From: Psychroserpens jangbogonensis
GTDB lineage: Bacteria > Bacteroidota > Bacteroidia > Flavobacteriales > Flavobacteriaceae
NCBI RefSeq assembly: GCF_000797465.1
Contig: NZ_JSWG01000003.1
Location: 1-62,429 of the forward strand
Direction of reading: 5' to 3'
DNA: 62,429 bases
The position numbers and the translations under genes were made by a program. This document shows positions 41,842-50,337 of this stretch, piece by piece. Below the pieces are notes generated by a model. That model searched no databases, was not told where the DNA came from, and was given only the letters and a program-made list of their open reading frames with translations. Positions within the stretch are counted from its first letter, which is position 1, and each line of letters begins with the position of its first letter.

Positions 41842-43422
41842 ATGATTCAATCCTATAAGAAAAAGGCGTTACTACAGGAGACATATGATACAATTATTAT
41901 AGGCTCTGGAATGGGAGGACTTGCTACTGCTGCTATTTTAGCAAAAGAAGGACAAAAAGTATTGGTCTTAGAAAAGCACTACACACCTGGTGGTTTCACA
42001 CATGTCTTTAAGCGCAAAGGTTACGAATGGGATGTAGGAATACATTATATAGGAGAAATGCAACGTGAGACCAGTCTTTTAAAAAAACTGTTTGATTATA
42101 TCAGTAATGGTGAATTAAAATGGGCAGATATGGGAGATGTATATGATCGAATTATTATAGGTGATCAGCAATATGATTTTGTAAAAGGGGTAAAGAATTT
42201 TAAAAAACAAATGATTGCTTATTTCCCTAAAGAAGAACAAGCAATTAATGCCTATGTCGATTTAGTTTTTAAAGCTGTGAAAACAAGTAAAAACTATTAT
42301 ATAAGTAAGGGTATTTCACCCTTATGGAATACTCTATTTGGTAAATTTCTGAAAAAACCATTTTACAAATACTCAGATAAAACAACCTATGAAGTTCTTC
42401 GGTCATTAACAACCAACGAAACTCTAATAAAGGTTCTTACTGCTCAATATGGTGATTACGGTTTACCACCTAAACAAAGTAGTTTTTCAATGCATGCCTC
42501 TGTAGCAAGGCATTATTTTGATGGTGGAAGTTTTCCAATTGGAGGATCTTCTCAAATTGCAAAAAAAGTAGATCCAATAATAGCTGCTTCTGGCGGAACC
42601 GTTTTGGTAAGCGCAGAAGTAGATGAAGTAATTATTAAAAAAAATACTGCTGTTGGTGTTCGCATGAAAGATGGAAAACAATTCAGAGCTGCAAATATCG
42701 TTAGCAATGCTGGTATAATGACGACATATAACACGCTACTGCCATTACAAACAGTTGAGAAACAACAATTAAAGAAACAGTTACAAAAAGTAAAGCAATC
42801 TGTAGCTCATGCTAGTTTGTATATTGGTTTAGATGGAACTCCAGAAGAACTTGGCATTCCAAAAACCAATTATTGGGTTTACCCAAAAGATAATGATCAT
42901 GACACTTGTATTAAAAACTATTTAAAAGATATATCTCAACCCTTTCCATTAGTATATCTTTCTTTTCCTTCTGCAAAAGATCCAGATTGGTCCAATCGCT
43001 ATCCAGGTAAAAGTACTATTGATGTTATTACCTTAATTCCATTCGAAACATTCGAAAAATGGGAAGGAACACCATGGAAAAAAAGAGGTGAAGATTATGA
43101 AGCTAAAAAAGAAGAAATTGCACAACGCTTATTAAAAGAAGTTTATAAACAACTACCACAAGTAGAAGGCAAAATAAATTGTTACGAATTATCTACCCCT
43201 CTAACAACACAACATTTTGTGAATTATGAAAAAGGAGAAATTTATGGATTAGACCATAGTCCTTCTCGATACAGACAACCTTTTTTAAAACCAAAAACAA
43301 CAATCAAAAACTTTTATTTAACAGGACAAGATATCGTAACTGCAGGAGTTGGAGGCGCCTTATTCTCTGGTGTACTAACTTCTATGGCAATAACGGGTAA
43401 AAATGTCCTGAAAAAGATTTAA
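41842..43422 (+). CDS. phytoene-desaturase/retinol-saturase-like FAD oxidoreductase
   Basis: Protein of 526 residues. The N-terminal FAD-binding Rossmann motif is TIIIGSGMGGLATAAILAKEG, followed by LEKHYTPGGFTHVFKRKG; the C-terminal FAD-binding motif is FYLTGQDIVTAGVGGALFSGVL. It belongs to the CrtI/retinol 13,14-reductase superfamily, acting on conjugated polyenes or related lipids. Likely associated with the inner membrane. It may be co-transcribed with the YrdB gene 58 bases later. Confidence 0.85.
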   Translation: MIQSYKKKALLQETYDTIIIGSGMGGLATAAILAKEGQKVLVLEKHYTPGGFTHVFKRKGYEWDVGIHYIGEMQRETSLLKKLFDYISNGELKWADMGDVYDRIIIGDQQYDFVKGVKNFKKQMIAYFPKEEQAINAYVDLVFKAVKTSKNYYISKGISPLWNTLFGKFLKKPFYKYSDKTTYEVLRSLTTNETLIKVLTAQYGDYGLPPKQSSFSMHASVARHYFDGGSFPIGGSSQIAKKVDPIIAASGGTVLVSAEVDEVIIKKNTAVGVRMKDGKQFRAANIVSNAGIMTTYNTLLPLQTVEKQQLKKQLQKVKQSVAHASLYIGLDGTPEELGIPKTNYWVYPKDNDHDTCIKNYLKDISQPFPLVYLSFPSAKDPDWSNRYPGKSTIDVITLIPFETFEKWEGTPWKKRGEDYEAKKEEIAQRLLKEVYKQLPQVEGKINCYELSTPLTTQHFVNYEKGEIYGLDHSPSRYRQPFLKPKTTIKNFYLTGQDIVTAGVGGALFSGVLTSMAITGKNVLKKI

Positions 43423-43480
43423 ACTAAAACTCTAGACATAAGAAATCGTACTGCAACAGCTGTTATAATAAAAAATAAAA

Positions 43481-43849
43481 ATGGGATCACATCCAATCAA
43501 CTTATTAGTTCGATTCATTCTTGAAATTTGTGCCTTAATCTCAGTTGGAGTTTGGGGATGGAATCAAACGGAAGGATGGTTAAAATTTGTCTTAGCATTT
43601 GGTATTCCGATTATTCTCGCAGCAATTTGGGGAATATTTGCAGTTCCAGACGATCCTAGCCGTTCAGGAAAAACTGTAATTCCAACTCGTGGAATTGTAC
43701 GTCTCATTATTGAATTTGGAATATTCTCAATTGCGATTTATTCTTTGTACAATTTGGGGTTAGTAAAACTTAGTTTTGCTTTTGGAGTAGTAATAATAAT
43801 CCATTACATATTATCATATGATAGAATCGCATGGCTCATCTCTAAGTAA
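43481..43849 (+). CDS. YrdB-family (DUF2568) membrane protein
   Basis: Protein of 122 residues with four predicted spans. The signature is LEICALISVGVWGW, FGIPIILAAIWGIFAVPDDPSRSGK (loop) and GIVRLIIEFGIFSIAIYSLY. Function unknown. Confidence 0.8.
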   Translation: MGSHPINLLVRFILEICALISVGVWGWNQTEGWLKFVLAFGIPIILAAIWGIFAVPDDPSRSGKTVIPTRGIVRLIIEFGIFSIAIYSLYNLGLVKLSFAFGVVIIIHYILSYDRIAWLISK

Positions 43850-43920
43850 CAATCCACAAAACAACACAATTAATTAATCGTTTTCGCTGTATAATCGAAA
43901 AATTCGAGCTTTTAAAAACT

Positions 43921-43968
43921 GATATAAAAATAAACACCCTTGAAAAAATAAATTAACAAGGGTGTTTA
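43921..43968 (-). terminator. rho-independent terminator for the micro-ORF transcript
   Basis: A perfect 12-base stem TAAACACCCTTG (43931-43942) and its complement (43957-43968), 14-base loop. Read on the minus strand it is followed by TTTTTATATC, a U tract, so it works for the leftward transcript carrying the two micro-ORFs. It could also stop the rightward yrdB transcript. Confidence 0.75.
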
Positions 43969-44010
43969 CTGATTGTTTTGATTGATGAGTTATCTTTCGA
44001 TAACGAGGTA

Positions 44011-44097
44011 CTAACTATAACGTCTTTTTGTATTCCAAACAAATGTTTTCGTTGCGTTTGATTTTGCTGTAATTCTGTTGGTATTTAATGTTCTCAT
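44011..44097 (-). CDS. 28-residue micro-protein, copy 1
   Basis: Basic peptide MRTLNTNRIT...KTFVWNTKRRYS. It is 23/28 identical to copy 2 at 44141 with no indels. Six of the differing codons are synonymous and five change an amino acid, as expected for selection on protein sequence. No signal peptide or span; the conserved core is FVWN.KRRY. Second gene of a bicistronic minus-strand unit with an ECF-type promoter in front and a terminator behind. Family not known to me. Confidence 0.65.
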   Translation of the reverse strand: MRTLNTNRITAKSNATKTFVWNTKRRYS

Positions 44098-44140
44098 GAT
44101 TTAGTTGATTGAATGGTTATTATATGTTTTTACTTTTAGT

Positions 44141-44227
44141 TTAATTGTAACGTCTTTTCGAATTCCAAACAAAGGTTTTCGTTGTATTTGATGTCGTTGT
44201 TATTCTATTTGTATTTAATGTTCTCAT
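44141..44227 (-). CDS. 28-residue micro-protein, copy 2
   Basis: MRTLNTNRIT...KTFVWNSKRRYN, rich in Thr and Asn with a basic tail. First gene of the unit; its ATG is 32 bases from the CGTC -10 element at 44259-44262. The stop codons of the two copies differ (TAA here, TAG in copy 1), further evidence that the frame rather than the DNA is conserved. Confidence 0.7.
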   Translation of the reverse strand: MRTLNTNRITTTSNTTKTFVWNSKRRYN

Positions 44228-44258
44228 AATTGATTTATTCGATTGTTTATATTCTATA

Positions 44259-44283
44259 GACGACATTGTTTTAATATTGTTAC
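44259..44283 (-). promoter_or_regulatory. ECF sigma-type promoter, leftward
   Basis: On the minus strand GTAAC (44283-44279), 16 bases, CGTC (44262-44259). The start point would lie near 44250, leaving a short leader before the ATG at 44227. Identical geometry to the rightward promoter at 44428. Confidence 0.7.
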
Positions 44284-44427
44284 GGCAATTAACCCTTGTT
44301 AACAGAATTTAACAAATATTTAAGGAATTGACAGTGATACTTTTAGAGCAGAACCTTAACATGAATACTATAAATAAAAATCCAAATTTCTATAAATCCA
44401 TAATCATTGTACGCAATTCTCATATCT

Positions 44428-44452
44428 GTAACATATGAACGAATTTGTCGTC
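44428..44452 (+). promoter_or_regulatory. ECF sigma-type promoter, rightward
   Basis: GTAAC at 44428-44432, 16 bases, CGTC at 44449-44452, 45 bases before the ATG at 44498. Back-to-back with the micro-ORF promoter, 145 bases apart. Confidence 0.7.
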
Positions 44453-44497
44453 AAGTAAGAATCAAACTCTAATTAAAAAGAATAAAAAATAAATCAT

Positions 44498-45229
44498 ATG
44501 AACATTTTAGTAGTAGGTGCAAGCGGCGCAACAGGAAGACAACTTGTAGAGCAACTTTTAATTCAAGGACATGAAGTTAAGGCAGTTGTTAGATCTCCTG
44601 AAAAATTGCCACATACATGGAAAAACAATGAGCACGTGAAAATTATTTCTGCAAGTCTTTTAGATTTTAATGATAAAGAACTTATAGACTTGACCCTTGA
44701 TTGTCATGCCGTCGCATCATGTTTAGGACATAATATGAACTGGAAAGGAATCTATGGACAACCTAGAAAGTTGGTGACAGATGCTACTCGTAGATTATGC
44801 CAAGCTATAGAAGCAAATAATCCAGAAAGACCTACTAAATTTGTTTTAATGAATACAACAGGTAATCGCAATCGTGATTTAAATGAACCTATTTCGTTTG
44901 CCCAAAAAGCTGTAATCGGGCTTTTAAGATTACTCTTACCACCTCACGTGGATAATGAAAAAGCTGCAGATTATTTAAGAACCCAAGTTGGGCAAAACAA
45001 CAAACTAATCGAATGGACTGCTGTGCGACCAGACGGTTTAATTGATAATGATGACGTAACCGATTATGAAATCCACCCATCTCCAACTAGAAGTGCAATT
45101 TTTAACGCTGGTAAGACCAGTCGCATAAATGTTGGTCATTTTATGGCAAGTCTAATTAGTGATGAAAAATTATGGAATAAATGGAAAGGACAAATGCCAG
45201 TAATTTATAATGTATCTACTCCAAAATAG
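44498..45229 (+). CDS. NAD(P)-binding atypical SDR-family reductase
   Basis: Protein of 243 residues. N-terminal GASGATGRQLVEQLLIQGHEV is the extended/atypical SDR (NmrA/YwnB-like) dinucleotide-binding loop; VKAVVRSPEKL and the acidic ending of strand 2 follow. No classical YxxxK. Members act as redox sensors or small reductases. The ECF-type promoter in front and the neighbouring UspA gene suggest a stress function. Confidence 0.8.
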   Translation: MNILVVGASGATGRQLVEQLLIQGHEVKAVVRSPEKLPHTWKNNEHVKIISASLLDFNDKELIDLTLDCHAVASCLGHNMNWKGIYGQPRKLVTDATRRLCQAIEANNPERPTKFVLMNTTGNRNRDLNEPISFAQKAVIGLLRLLLPPHVDNEKAADYLRTQVGQNNKLIEWTAVRPDGLIDNDDVTDYEIHPSPTRSAIFNAGKTSRINVGHFMASLISDEKLWNKWKGQMPVIYNVSTPK

Positions 45230-45368
45230 AAATTTTAAAATCAATACGAACAATTATGATCCCATAAAATCTCAGTTTCTGAATCTTATTTTCCTTCATT
45301 TTTCTTATCTTTAGTAAAGCATAACAAACCATGCAAGAATTCGCTAAAGGTCATTAAAATAATGAGTC

Positions 45369-45803
45369 ATGAAAAATATATTAGTTACAATCGATTTTAA
45401 TAGCGACGAACAATTGCTTGTTGAAAAAGCATTCCAATTGGCTAAGCAATTTGATTCAAAAATATGGCTAGTACATATTGCTGCTCCAGATCCTGATTTT
45501 ATTGGCTACGAAGTTGGTCCACAATATATAAGAGATAGTCGCGCATCAGAACTTAGAGAAGAACATAAGTTACTTCAAAAACTCTCTAATGAGCTTAAGG
45601 AAAAAGGAGTTACAGCTGAAGGTTTACTAGTCCAAGGCGCTACAATAGAAATGATTATGGAAGAATCTAAAAAGTTAAATGTTGATCTAATTATTGCTGG
45701 TCATCATGAACATGGTTTTCTTTATAATGCATTTGTCGGAAGTATATCTGGGCAAATCGTGAAAAAATCAAAAATACCAGTACTTATAATTCCATTAGAT
45801 TAG
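45369..45803 (+). CDS. universal stress protein (UspA family)
   Basis: Cytoplasmic protein of 144 residues with the USP fold. The ATP-binding signature is conserved as IIAGHHEHGFLYNAFVGSISGQIVKKSKIPVL (G-2x-G-9x-G(S/T) spacing, about 112-138), and the N-terminus is ILVTIDFNSDEQ. Single-domain. Likely stress-induced; it may be part of the same response as the neighbouring reductase. Confidence 0.85.
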   Translation: MKNILVTIDFNSDEQLLVEKAFQLAKQFDSKIWLVHIAAPDPDFIGYEVGPQYIRDSRASELREEHKLLQKLSNELKEKGVTAEGLLVQGATIEMIMEESKKLNVDLIIAGHHEHGFLYNAFVGSISGQIVKKSKIPVLIIPLD

Positions 45804-45938
45804 GAATGAATTAAATAAGACTTCATTGATAAATATATCATGTCTTTAGTCTAAACTGTCAAGAGCGTAACGAAAAGACAAAATTAATCCTACTGGAATA
45901 CACCAAGCACAATTTTAAGAATACCATAAAATTTAAGA

Positions 45939-46490
45939 ATGGAATTATATAAATGGATTATTGAAATAGTAGATGCTAATCTAATTTACTGTTTAATTCC
46001 AATAATACTTACTTTAATCTTGGTTGAATTATTTTTCAAAAACAGATTTGAAACAAAAAGAGCATTGAATATAATTTGCTGGATTATATTACTTTACACA
46101 ATAGTGTCTATAATTTATTCTTTGATAGGGCTTATTTTCTTTCCTGAAAAATTCTCCTTTATTGACAGAGCAACTGGACCGTATAAAACAACATATTGGA
46201 TGATGTTTTTTTCTTCAGCTATTTTACCTTTCACCTTGTTTATCAAGAAATTATCTAAGAAATTTTTATACGTTTTGATAGTCGCATTTTTAATGAAAAT
46301 TGGATTCTTCTTTGAACGTTTTGTAATCATAGTCACAAGCTTTCATAGAGACTATAGTCCTGTAAATAATAATCTTGTTTGGTCTGACTCTTTTACTTTT
46401 GGGTTATCTATGATATTTTTGCAAGGATTTATTATCGGAATTCTAATATTAGGAATTTTTGAAATTTCAAAACGGAAAACTACGGTCTAA
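45939..46490 (+). CDS. hypothetical membrane protein
   Basis: Protein of 183 residues with about five spans (about 15-33, 45-70, 85-105, 112-133, and 152-175). The pattern resembles membrane subunits of the NrfD/PsrC-like type (WMMFFSSAILPFTLF, VIIVTSFHRDYSP), but it is too short for a full subunit. No close family; role unknown. Confidence 0.55.
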   Translation: MELYKWIIEIVDANLIYCLIPIILTLILVELFFKNRFETKRALNIICWIILLYTIVSIIYSLIGLIFFPEKFSFIDRATGPYKTTYWMMFFSSAILPFTLFIKKLSKKFLYVLIVAFLMKIGFFFERFVIIVTSFHRDYSPVNNNLVWSDSFTFGLSMIFLQGFIIGILILGIFEISKRKTTV

Positions 46491-46610
46491 AACAACACCG
46501 GAAATTAATCAAGTGATTTGTATTATTTGAGAAATTCCTATTCTTAATTTCTTTCAATTTTTATATCTTCGCCTTCAAGTAAAAACAAACTATAACCTTT
46601 ATAATTCATT

Positions 46611-47450
46611 ATGAAAAATTCAATTTTCCTATTGATAATTACCTTAATGTTAACATCATGTGGTAGCGATAAAAAGAATGACCTTAACAGAAATATTGTC
46701 TTAAACGATACGATTACAACACCTAGCGGACTTAAATACATTTATTTGAAAGAAGGTTCAGGACAAAAAGTTGAAGATGGCTCAAAAATAAAGGCGTATA
46801 CAGAACTATATATAAATGATAATCCTGAAGTTTTCTGGACTACGTCTGGAGATAAGGATTCGATATTTGCTTTTATTCATGGTAAGACTTCACTTATTAA
46901 GGGTTTTTCAGAGTTAAACAGTTACTTAGCAGAAGGTGATGAAGTCATCGCTTTAATTCCAGATTCATTAGCATACGGCAAACAAGAAAAAAACGGTGTA
47001 CCAGGAGGATCTACACTTATTTACAATCCTTATCAAGTAAGATATGTCTCACCTCCCAAAGAACTTTTAGGAGATACTCTTTATAACCTAGCTTCTACTG
47101 TAAACTCAAAGGCTGCTACAGATTTTTACGAACGTATTTTAAACAGTGATCTTAAGAATAAGTACCATACAGATATTGAAGATTTATCAGAATTAGTACT
47201 GAATCTCAATAAAGCAACATTATATGCTGAATCAGAAGAAATAGCAGGTTATTTTTTAAAGAAATCAAACGATAAGGATGTGCAGCAAAGTTTTTCTTTT
47301 TACAAACTTCTTGCTCTTGAATCTCAAAGTAAATTTAGTGAAGCTCTTGTCTTAGTTGAACCATTAGCAAAACAAGCGACTAACCAAGAATGGTGGCACA
47401 ATAAAATGCTGGAGTTAAAAACAAAAGTTGAAAACGATAGTAGTAACTAA
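46611..47450 (+). CDS. FKBP-type peptidyl-prolyl isomerase lipoprotein
   Basis: Lipoprotein of 279 residues (lipobox LTSC, Cys about 17). FKBP-like domain about 37-145: SGLKYIYLKEGSGQKVEDG, IKGFSELNSYLAEGDEVIALIPDSLAYGKQ and LIYNPYQVRYV; key aromatic positions are partly changed, so activity may be low. A helical TPR-like tail (about 165-279) may bind partners. Periplasmic folding helper. Confidence 0.75.
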   Translation: MKNSIFLLIITLMLTSCGSDKKNDLNRNIVLNDTITTPSGLKYIYLKEGSGQKVEDGSKIKAYTELYINDNPEVFWTTSGDKDSIFAFIHGKTSLIKGFSELNSYLAEGDEVIALIPDSLAYGKQEKNGVPGGSTLIYNPYQVRYVSPPKELLGDTLYNLASTVNSKAATDFYERILNSDLKNKYHTDIEDLSELVLNLNKATLYAESEEIAGYFLKKSNDKDVQQSFSFYKLLALESQSKFSEALVLVEPLAKQATNQEWWHNKMLELKTKVENDSSN

Positions 47451-47457
47451 TCATAAA

Positions 47458-48138
47458 TTATTCAACTTCAAAATCAAAATAGGTATTGGGAAATGGTTCC
47501 CAACGCAATGTAAAATGCCACCATTCTTTGGCATAATTTCTAAAGTTATGTTTCAGCATAACCTCTTGTAAAAGTTGTCGATTAGCAATTTGTGCTTCCG
47601 TTAAATCTGAATGTTTCACCCAAGATTCTTTTCCGAAAAAATCATATGGACTTCCCATATCTAAAGGCTCATTTGTAATGCCATCAATAATAGTTACATC
47701 TAAAGTACTACCTCTACTATGGCCTGAACGCGTAGCAATGTATTCTTCTCGAAACAAATAACGCTTTTCTACATTTGGATAAAATTGTTGTTTATTAATC
47801 GTATCGTTTAAATCTTTAGCCCAACGCATAAAATGATTAACTGCACGTTGTGGTCTGTAACCATCATAAACTTTCAAGCATAAATTTTGCTGTTGTAATT
47901 CGTGCTGAACTTTTTTGAGAGCCTGAGCAGTTTCTTTAGTAATGATGAGCACATTAGCTTTGTAACCATCAATAGTATCACCAACAAAATTATTGGTCGT
48001 TAGGTATCGCAACTCAATATTTAAATCAGGAATCACGTTTTTTGCATACACAAATCCTTCTGAAAGTTCTTTTGATTCTTGAGAACCGAAAGCAAACAAA
48101 AGCATTACTATTGATATGATTGTAATTTTGAGTTTCAT
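47458..48138 (-). CDS. D-alanyl-D-alanine dipeptidase (VanX-like)
   Basis: Exported zinc peptidase of 226 residues (M15D) with a short signal peptide. Zinc motif SGHSRGSTLDVT (His and Asp) and EWWHFT (Glu and His) are present, as are the family motifs YDGYRPQRAVNHF and DMGSPYDFF. It cleaves D-Ala-D-Ala; in bacteria without vanA it is generally a peptidoglycan-recycling enzyme (DdpX-like) rather than resistance determinant. Convergent with the lipoprotein gene, 8 bases apart. Confidence 0.9.
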   Translation of the reverse strand: MKLKITIISIVMLLFAFGSQESKELSEGFVYAKNVIPDLNIELRYLTTNNFVGDTIDGYKANVLIITKETAQALKKVQHELQQQNLCLKVYDGYRPQRAVNHFMRWAKDLNDTINKQQFYPNVEKRYLFREEYIATRSGHSRGSTLDVTIIDGITNEPLDMGSPYDFFGKESWVKHSDLTEAQIANRQLLQEVMLKHNFRNYAKEWWHFTLRWEPFPNTYFDFEVE

Positions 48139-48171
48139 AGGATATAAGCTAATTTAGATAAAAATTTAGTG

Positions 48172-48777
48172 ATGGACTTATTTTCCGAAGAAAAAACGAT
48201 TTTACAACTTCCAAATGCAGAACTCATTTACATTCCGAATTTCTTAAATCAACAGAATGCCAATCACTATTTTGAGTTATTAAAATCCAATGTAGACTGG
48301 CAACATGACGATATTACTATATACGGGAAAACCCATAAACAACCTAGGTTAACTGCACTTTATTCTGAAAACAAAGCCTCATACTCCTACTCCAATATTA
48401 CAATGCATCCAACTCCTTTTACTATAGAATTATTAGAATTGAAACAGAACATTGAAACAGAAGCACAACAAAAATTCACAACAGCTCTAATTAATTTATA
48501 TAGAGATGGAAACGATAGTATTGGTTGGCATGCAGATAATGAAAAAGAATTAGGGAAAAATCCAGTTATCGCATCTTTAAGCTTGGGAGTAGCTAGACCT
48601 TTTCATTTTAAACACAGAACACTAAAAGAAGAACGTTATAAACTAGACTTAGAACATGGTAGTCTTTTAATAATGAAAGGTGCTATGCAAGATTATTGGT
48701 TACATCAAATTGCAAAGACTAAGAAAACTATAGGAGAACGGATTAATTTAACCTTTAGAAGTATACGACCTATATAA
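48172..48777 (+). CDS. alkB: AlkB-like Fe(II)/2-oxoglutarate dioxygenase
   Basis: Protein of 201 residues. The dioxygenase triad is visible as HAD in SIGWHADNEKEL and the later His in DYWLHQIAK; the 2-oxoglutarate-binding Arg is in RINLTFRSIRP. PRLTALYSE (nucleotide-recognition lid) is in the expected place. It repairs alkylated DNA or RNA bases (1-methyladenine, 3-methylcytosine). ATG at 48172 is used in preference to the GTG three bases earlier. Confidence 0.85.
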   Translation: MDLFSEEKTILQLPNAELIYIPNFLNQQNANHYFELLKSNVDWQHDDITIYGKTHKQPRLTALYSENKASYSYSNITMHPTPFTIELLELKQNIETEAQQKFTTALINLYRDGNDSIGWHADNEKELGKNPVIASLSLGVARPFHFKHRTLKEERYKLDLEHGSLLIMKGAMQDYWLHQIAKTKKTIGERINLTFRSIRPI

Positions 48778-48784
48778 CAAGAAA

Positions 48785-48810
48785 AAACCGAGATCCCTCA
48801 ATCTCGGTTT
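48785..48810 (+). terminator. hairpin terminator after alkB
   Basis: AAACCGAGAT (48785-48794), 6-base loop, ATCTCGGTTT. The U tract is short, so it may be a bidirectional or weak terminator. The gap 48778-49162 holds this, the palindrome at 49009, and otherwise AT-rich sequence in which I see no gene. Confidence 0.65.
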
Positions 48811-49008
48811 TCCTAATTTGCGTTTTATTTATGTGATAGATTTAGGGTTACTAACTCAATACATAAGCAAATATTAATTAATTAATCCATTGAACTAAAA
48901 ACTAAATTTTAGTACACTTCAAATATAGAACTCTATTTCAATGTACAAGTTAAAATACATAATTAATCGATGAAATACACTTAATTTTAACATTTAAAGA
49001 TGAAAACA

Positions 49009-49030
49009 TGCATTTCATCGATGAAATGCA
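49009..49030. promoter_or_regulatory. 22-base perfect palindrome, candidate operator
   Basis: TGCATTTCATC followed by its exact reverse complement GATGAAATGCA. A further half-site ATCGATGAAATAC lies at 48967-48979, about 40 bases to the left. It sits 132 bases before the start of the inactive-looking hydrolase at 49163. Repeated half-sites make a regulator-binding role likely. Confidence 0.55.
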
Positions 49031-49162
49031 AAATGATTAAACAAGAAAAACAAAGTTATTTACATCCTTTTTTAAATAATTATGATTTTAAAACGTTATG
49101 AATAAACAAAATTCGTTTACGTATTTTTGATATCTGATAAAGAAAAGTTCCAAAAAAAGAAA

Positions 49163-50089
49163 ATGAAACCATTTATAAACTATATACTATTACTCTGTAC
49201 TTTAATAGGATTTGGTCAAGAGGTCAATTTCACTGCTCAAGATCTATCAATTAATAAACATGTGGATGGTACACTTTTAACGCCTAATGATAGTAGTGCT
49301 CCTACTCTAGCCATAATAATTGCTGATGCTGGTCCAACAGACAGGAATGGAAATCAAAATTTTCAGAAAAACAATGTTTTAAAAAAACTTGCCGAAGGTT
49401 TATCTAATCAAAACATAGCGACGTTTAGATATGATAAGCGAATAGTAAAGCAAATTAGAAAAGGAAAAGTAAATCCAAACATCTCTTTTGATGATTTTAT
49501 TACAGATGCAAATGCTGCCATTGACTATTTTAAATCTCAAGATATCTATTCTAAAATCGTGGTTATAGGTCATGGACAAGGAAGTTTAGTTGGTTTAGTA
49601 GCGTCACAAGACAACGTTGACCAATATATCTCTTTAGCAGGTTCTGGCAAATCGATCGATAATGTCGTCATAGATCAGATTACTCAGATGGACCCAGCAC
49701 TTGTAAAAGCCACTAAGCGTGCATTTGAATCCCTAAGAAAAGGACAACTCACAAAAGATTATCCTCAAGCTTTGGGCAGTATTTTTAGTCTAGATGTACA
49801 ACCCTTTATGATGAGTTGGATGCAATACAGTCCTCAAGAGCTTATTAAAAACTTAGAAATACCTACACTTATTATAAATGGTACAAAAGATTTACAGGTA
49901 CCAGTTTCTGAAGCAGAACTCTTGAAAAATTCATCTTCTAAAGCAACGTTTAAAATAATTGAGAACATGAATCACGTTTTATTCATAATTGAAGGAAAAG
50001 AACTGGAAAACTCAAAATCATATAATGAATCATTCAGATTAATATCTAGTGATCTAATTACTGAGCTTGTCAGTTTTATAAAGAACTAA
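49163..50089 (+). CDS. alpha/beta hydrolase-fold protein lacking the nucleophile Ser
   Basis: Exported protein of 308 residues (signal peptide about 1-18; ATG at 49163). Alpha/beta hydrolase with IIADAGPTDRNGNQ (oxyanion region), Asp in TLIINGTKDLQVPV and His in ENMNHVLF. The nucleophile elbow reads VIGHGQGSL: Gly138 replaces the usual Ser (codon GGA). The paralogue at 52052 has GHSQG. It is therefore probably catalytically dead or altered. Confidence 0.8.
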   Translation: MKPFINYILLLCTLIGFGQEVNFTAQDLSINKHVDGTLLTPNDSSAPTLAIIIADAGPTDRNGNQNFQKNNVLKKLAEGLSNQNIATFRYDKRIVKQIRKGKVNPNISFDDFITDANAAIDYFKSQDIYSKIVVIGHGQGSLVGLVASQDNVDQYISLAGSGKSIDNVVIDQITQMDPALVKATKRAFESLRKGQLTKDYPQALGSIFSLDVQPFMMSWMQYSPQELIKNLEIPTLIINGTKDLQVPVSEAELLKNSSSKATFKIIENMNHVLFIIEGKELENSKSYNESFRLISSDLITELVSFIKN

Positions 50090-50116
50090 GTTCAACAAAC
50101 CTAGTATAGCCTATTA

Positions 50117-50147
50117 AAAAAGCATCTCAAGTCTGAGATGCTTTTTT
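50117..50147 (+). terminator. rho-independent terminator
   Basis: A 13-base stem AAAAAGCATCTCA (50117-50129) with a 4-base loop and TGAGATGCTTTTT followed by another T. Ends the hydrolase transcript. Confidence 0.85.
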
Positions 50148-50337
50148 ACTAACCAACCAAATGAAATGTTTACTCCTTTATTTGAGGCAATCACTCCTCG
50201 TTTAATATCATCATAATCATTTACACTTTATATAAAGCAAATGGTATGCCAAACTCAATTTGTTTATCTAAAATCTTTGATGTAACTTTGATATCAAAAT
50301 AATATCATATTGAATTATTTAATTTAAACTTATTACA

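Noticed and set aside
43938-44230. The duplicated segment as a plain tandem DNA repeat
   Set aside because: Similarity drops outside the two frames, and differences inside keep the reading frame with several synonymous changes, so coding is the better reading.
47458-48138. Vancomycin resistance gene
   Set aside because: VanX-like dipeptidase alone, without vanH/vanA-type ligase genes nearby; a peptidoglycan turnover role is more likely, and Gram-negative bacteria are intrinsically resistant.
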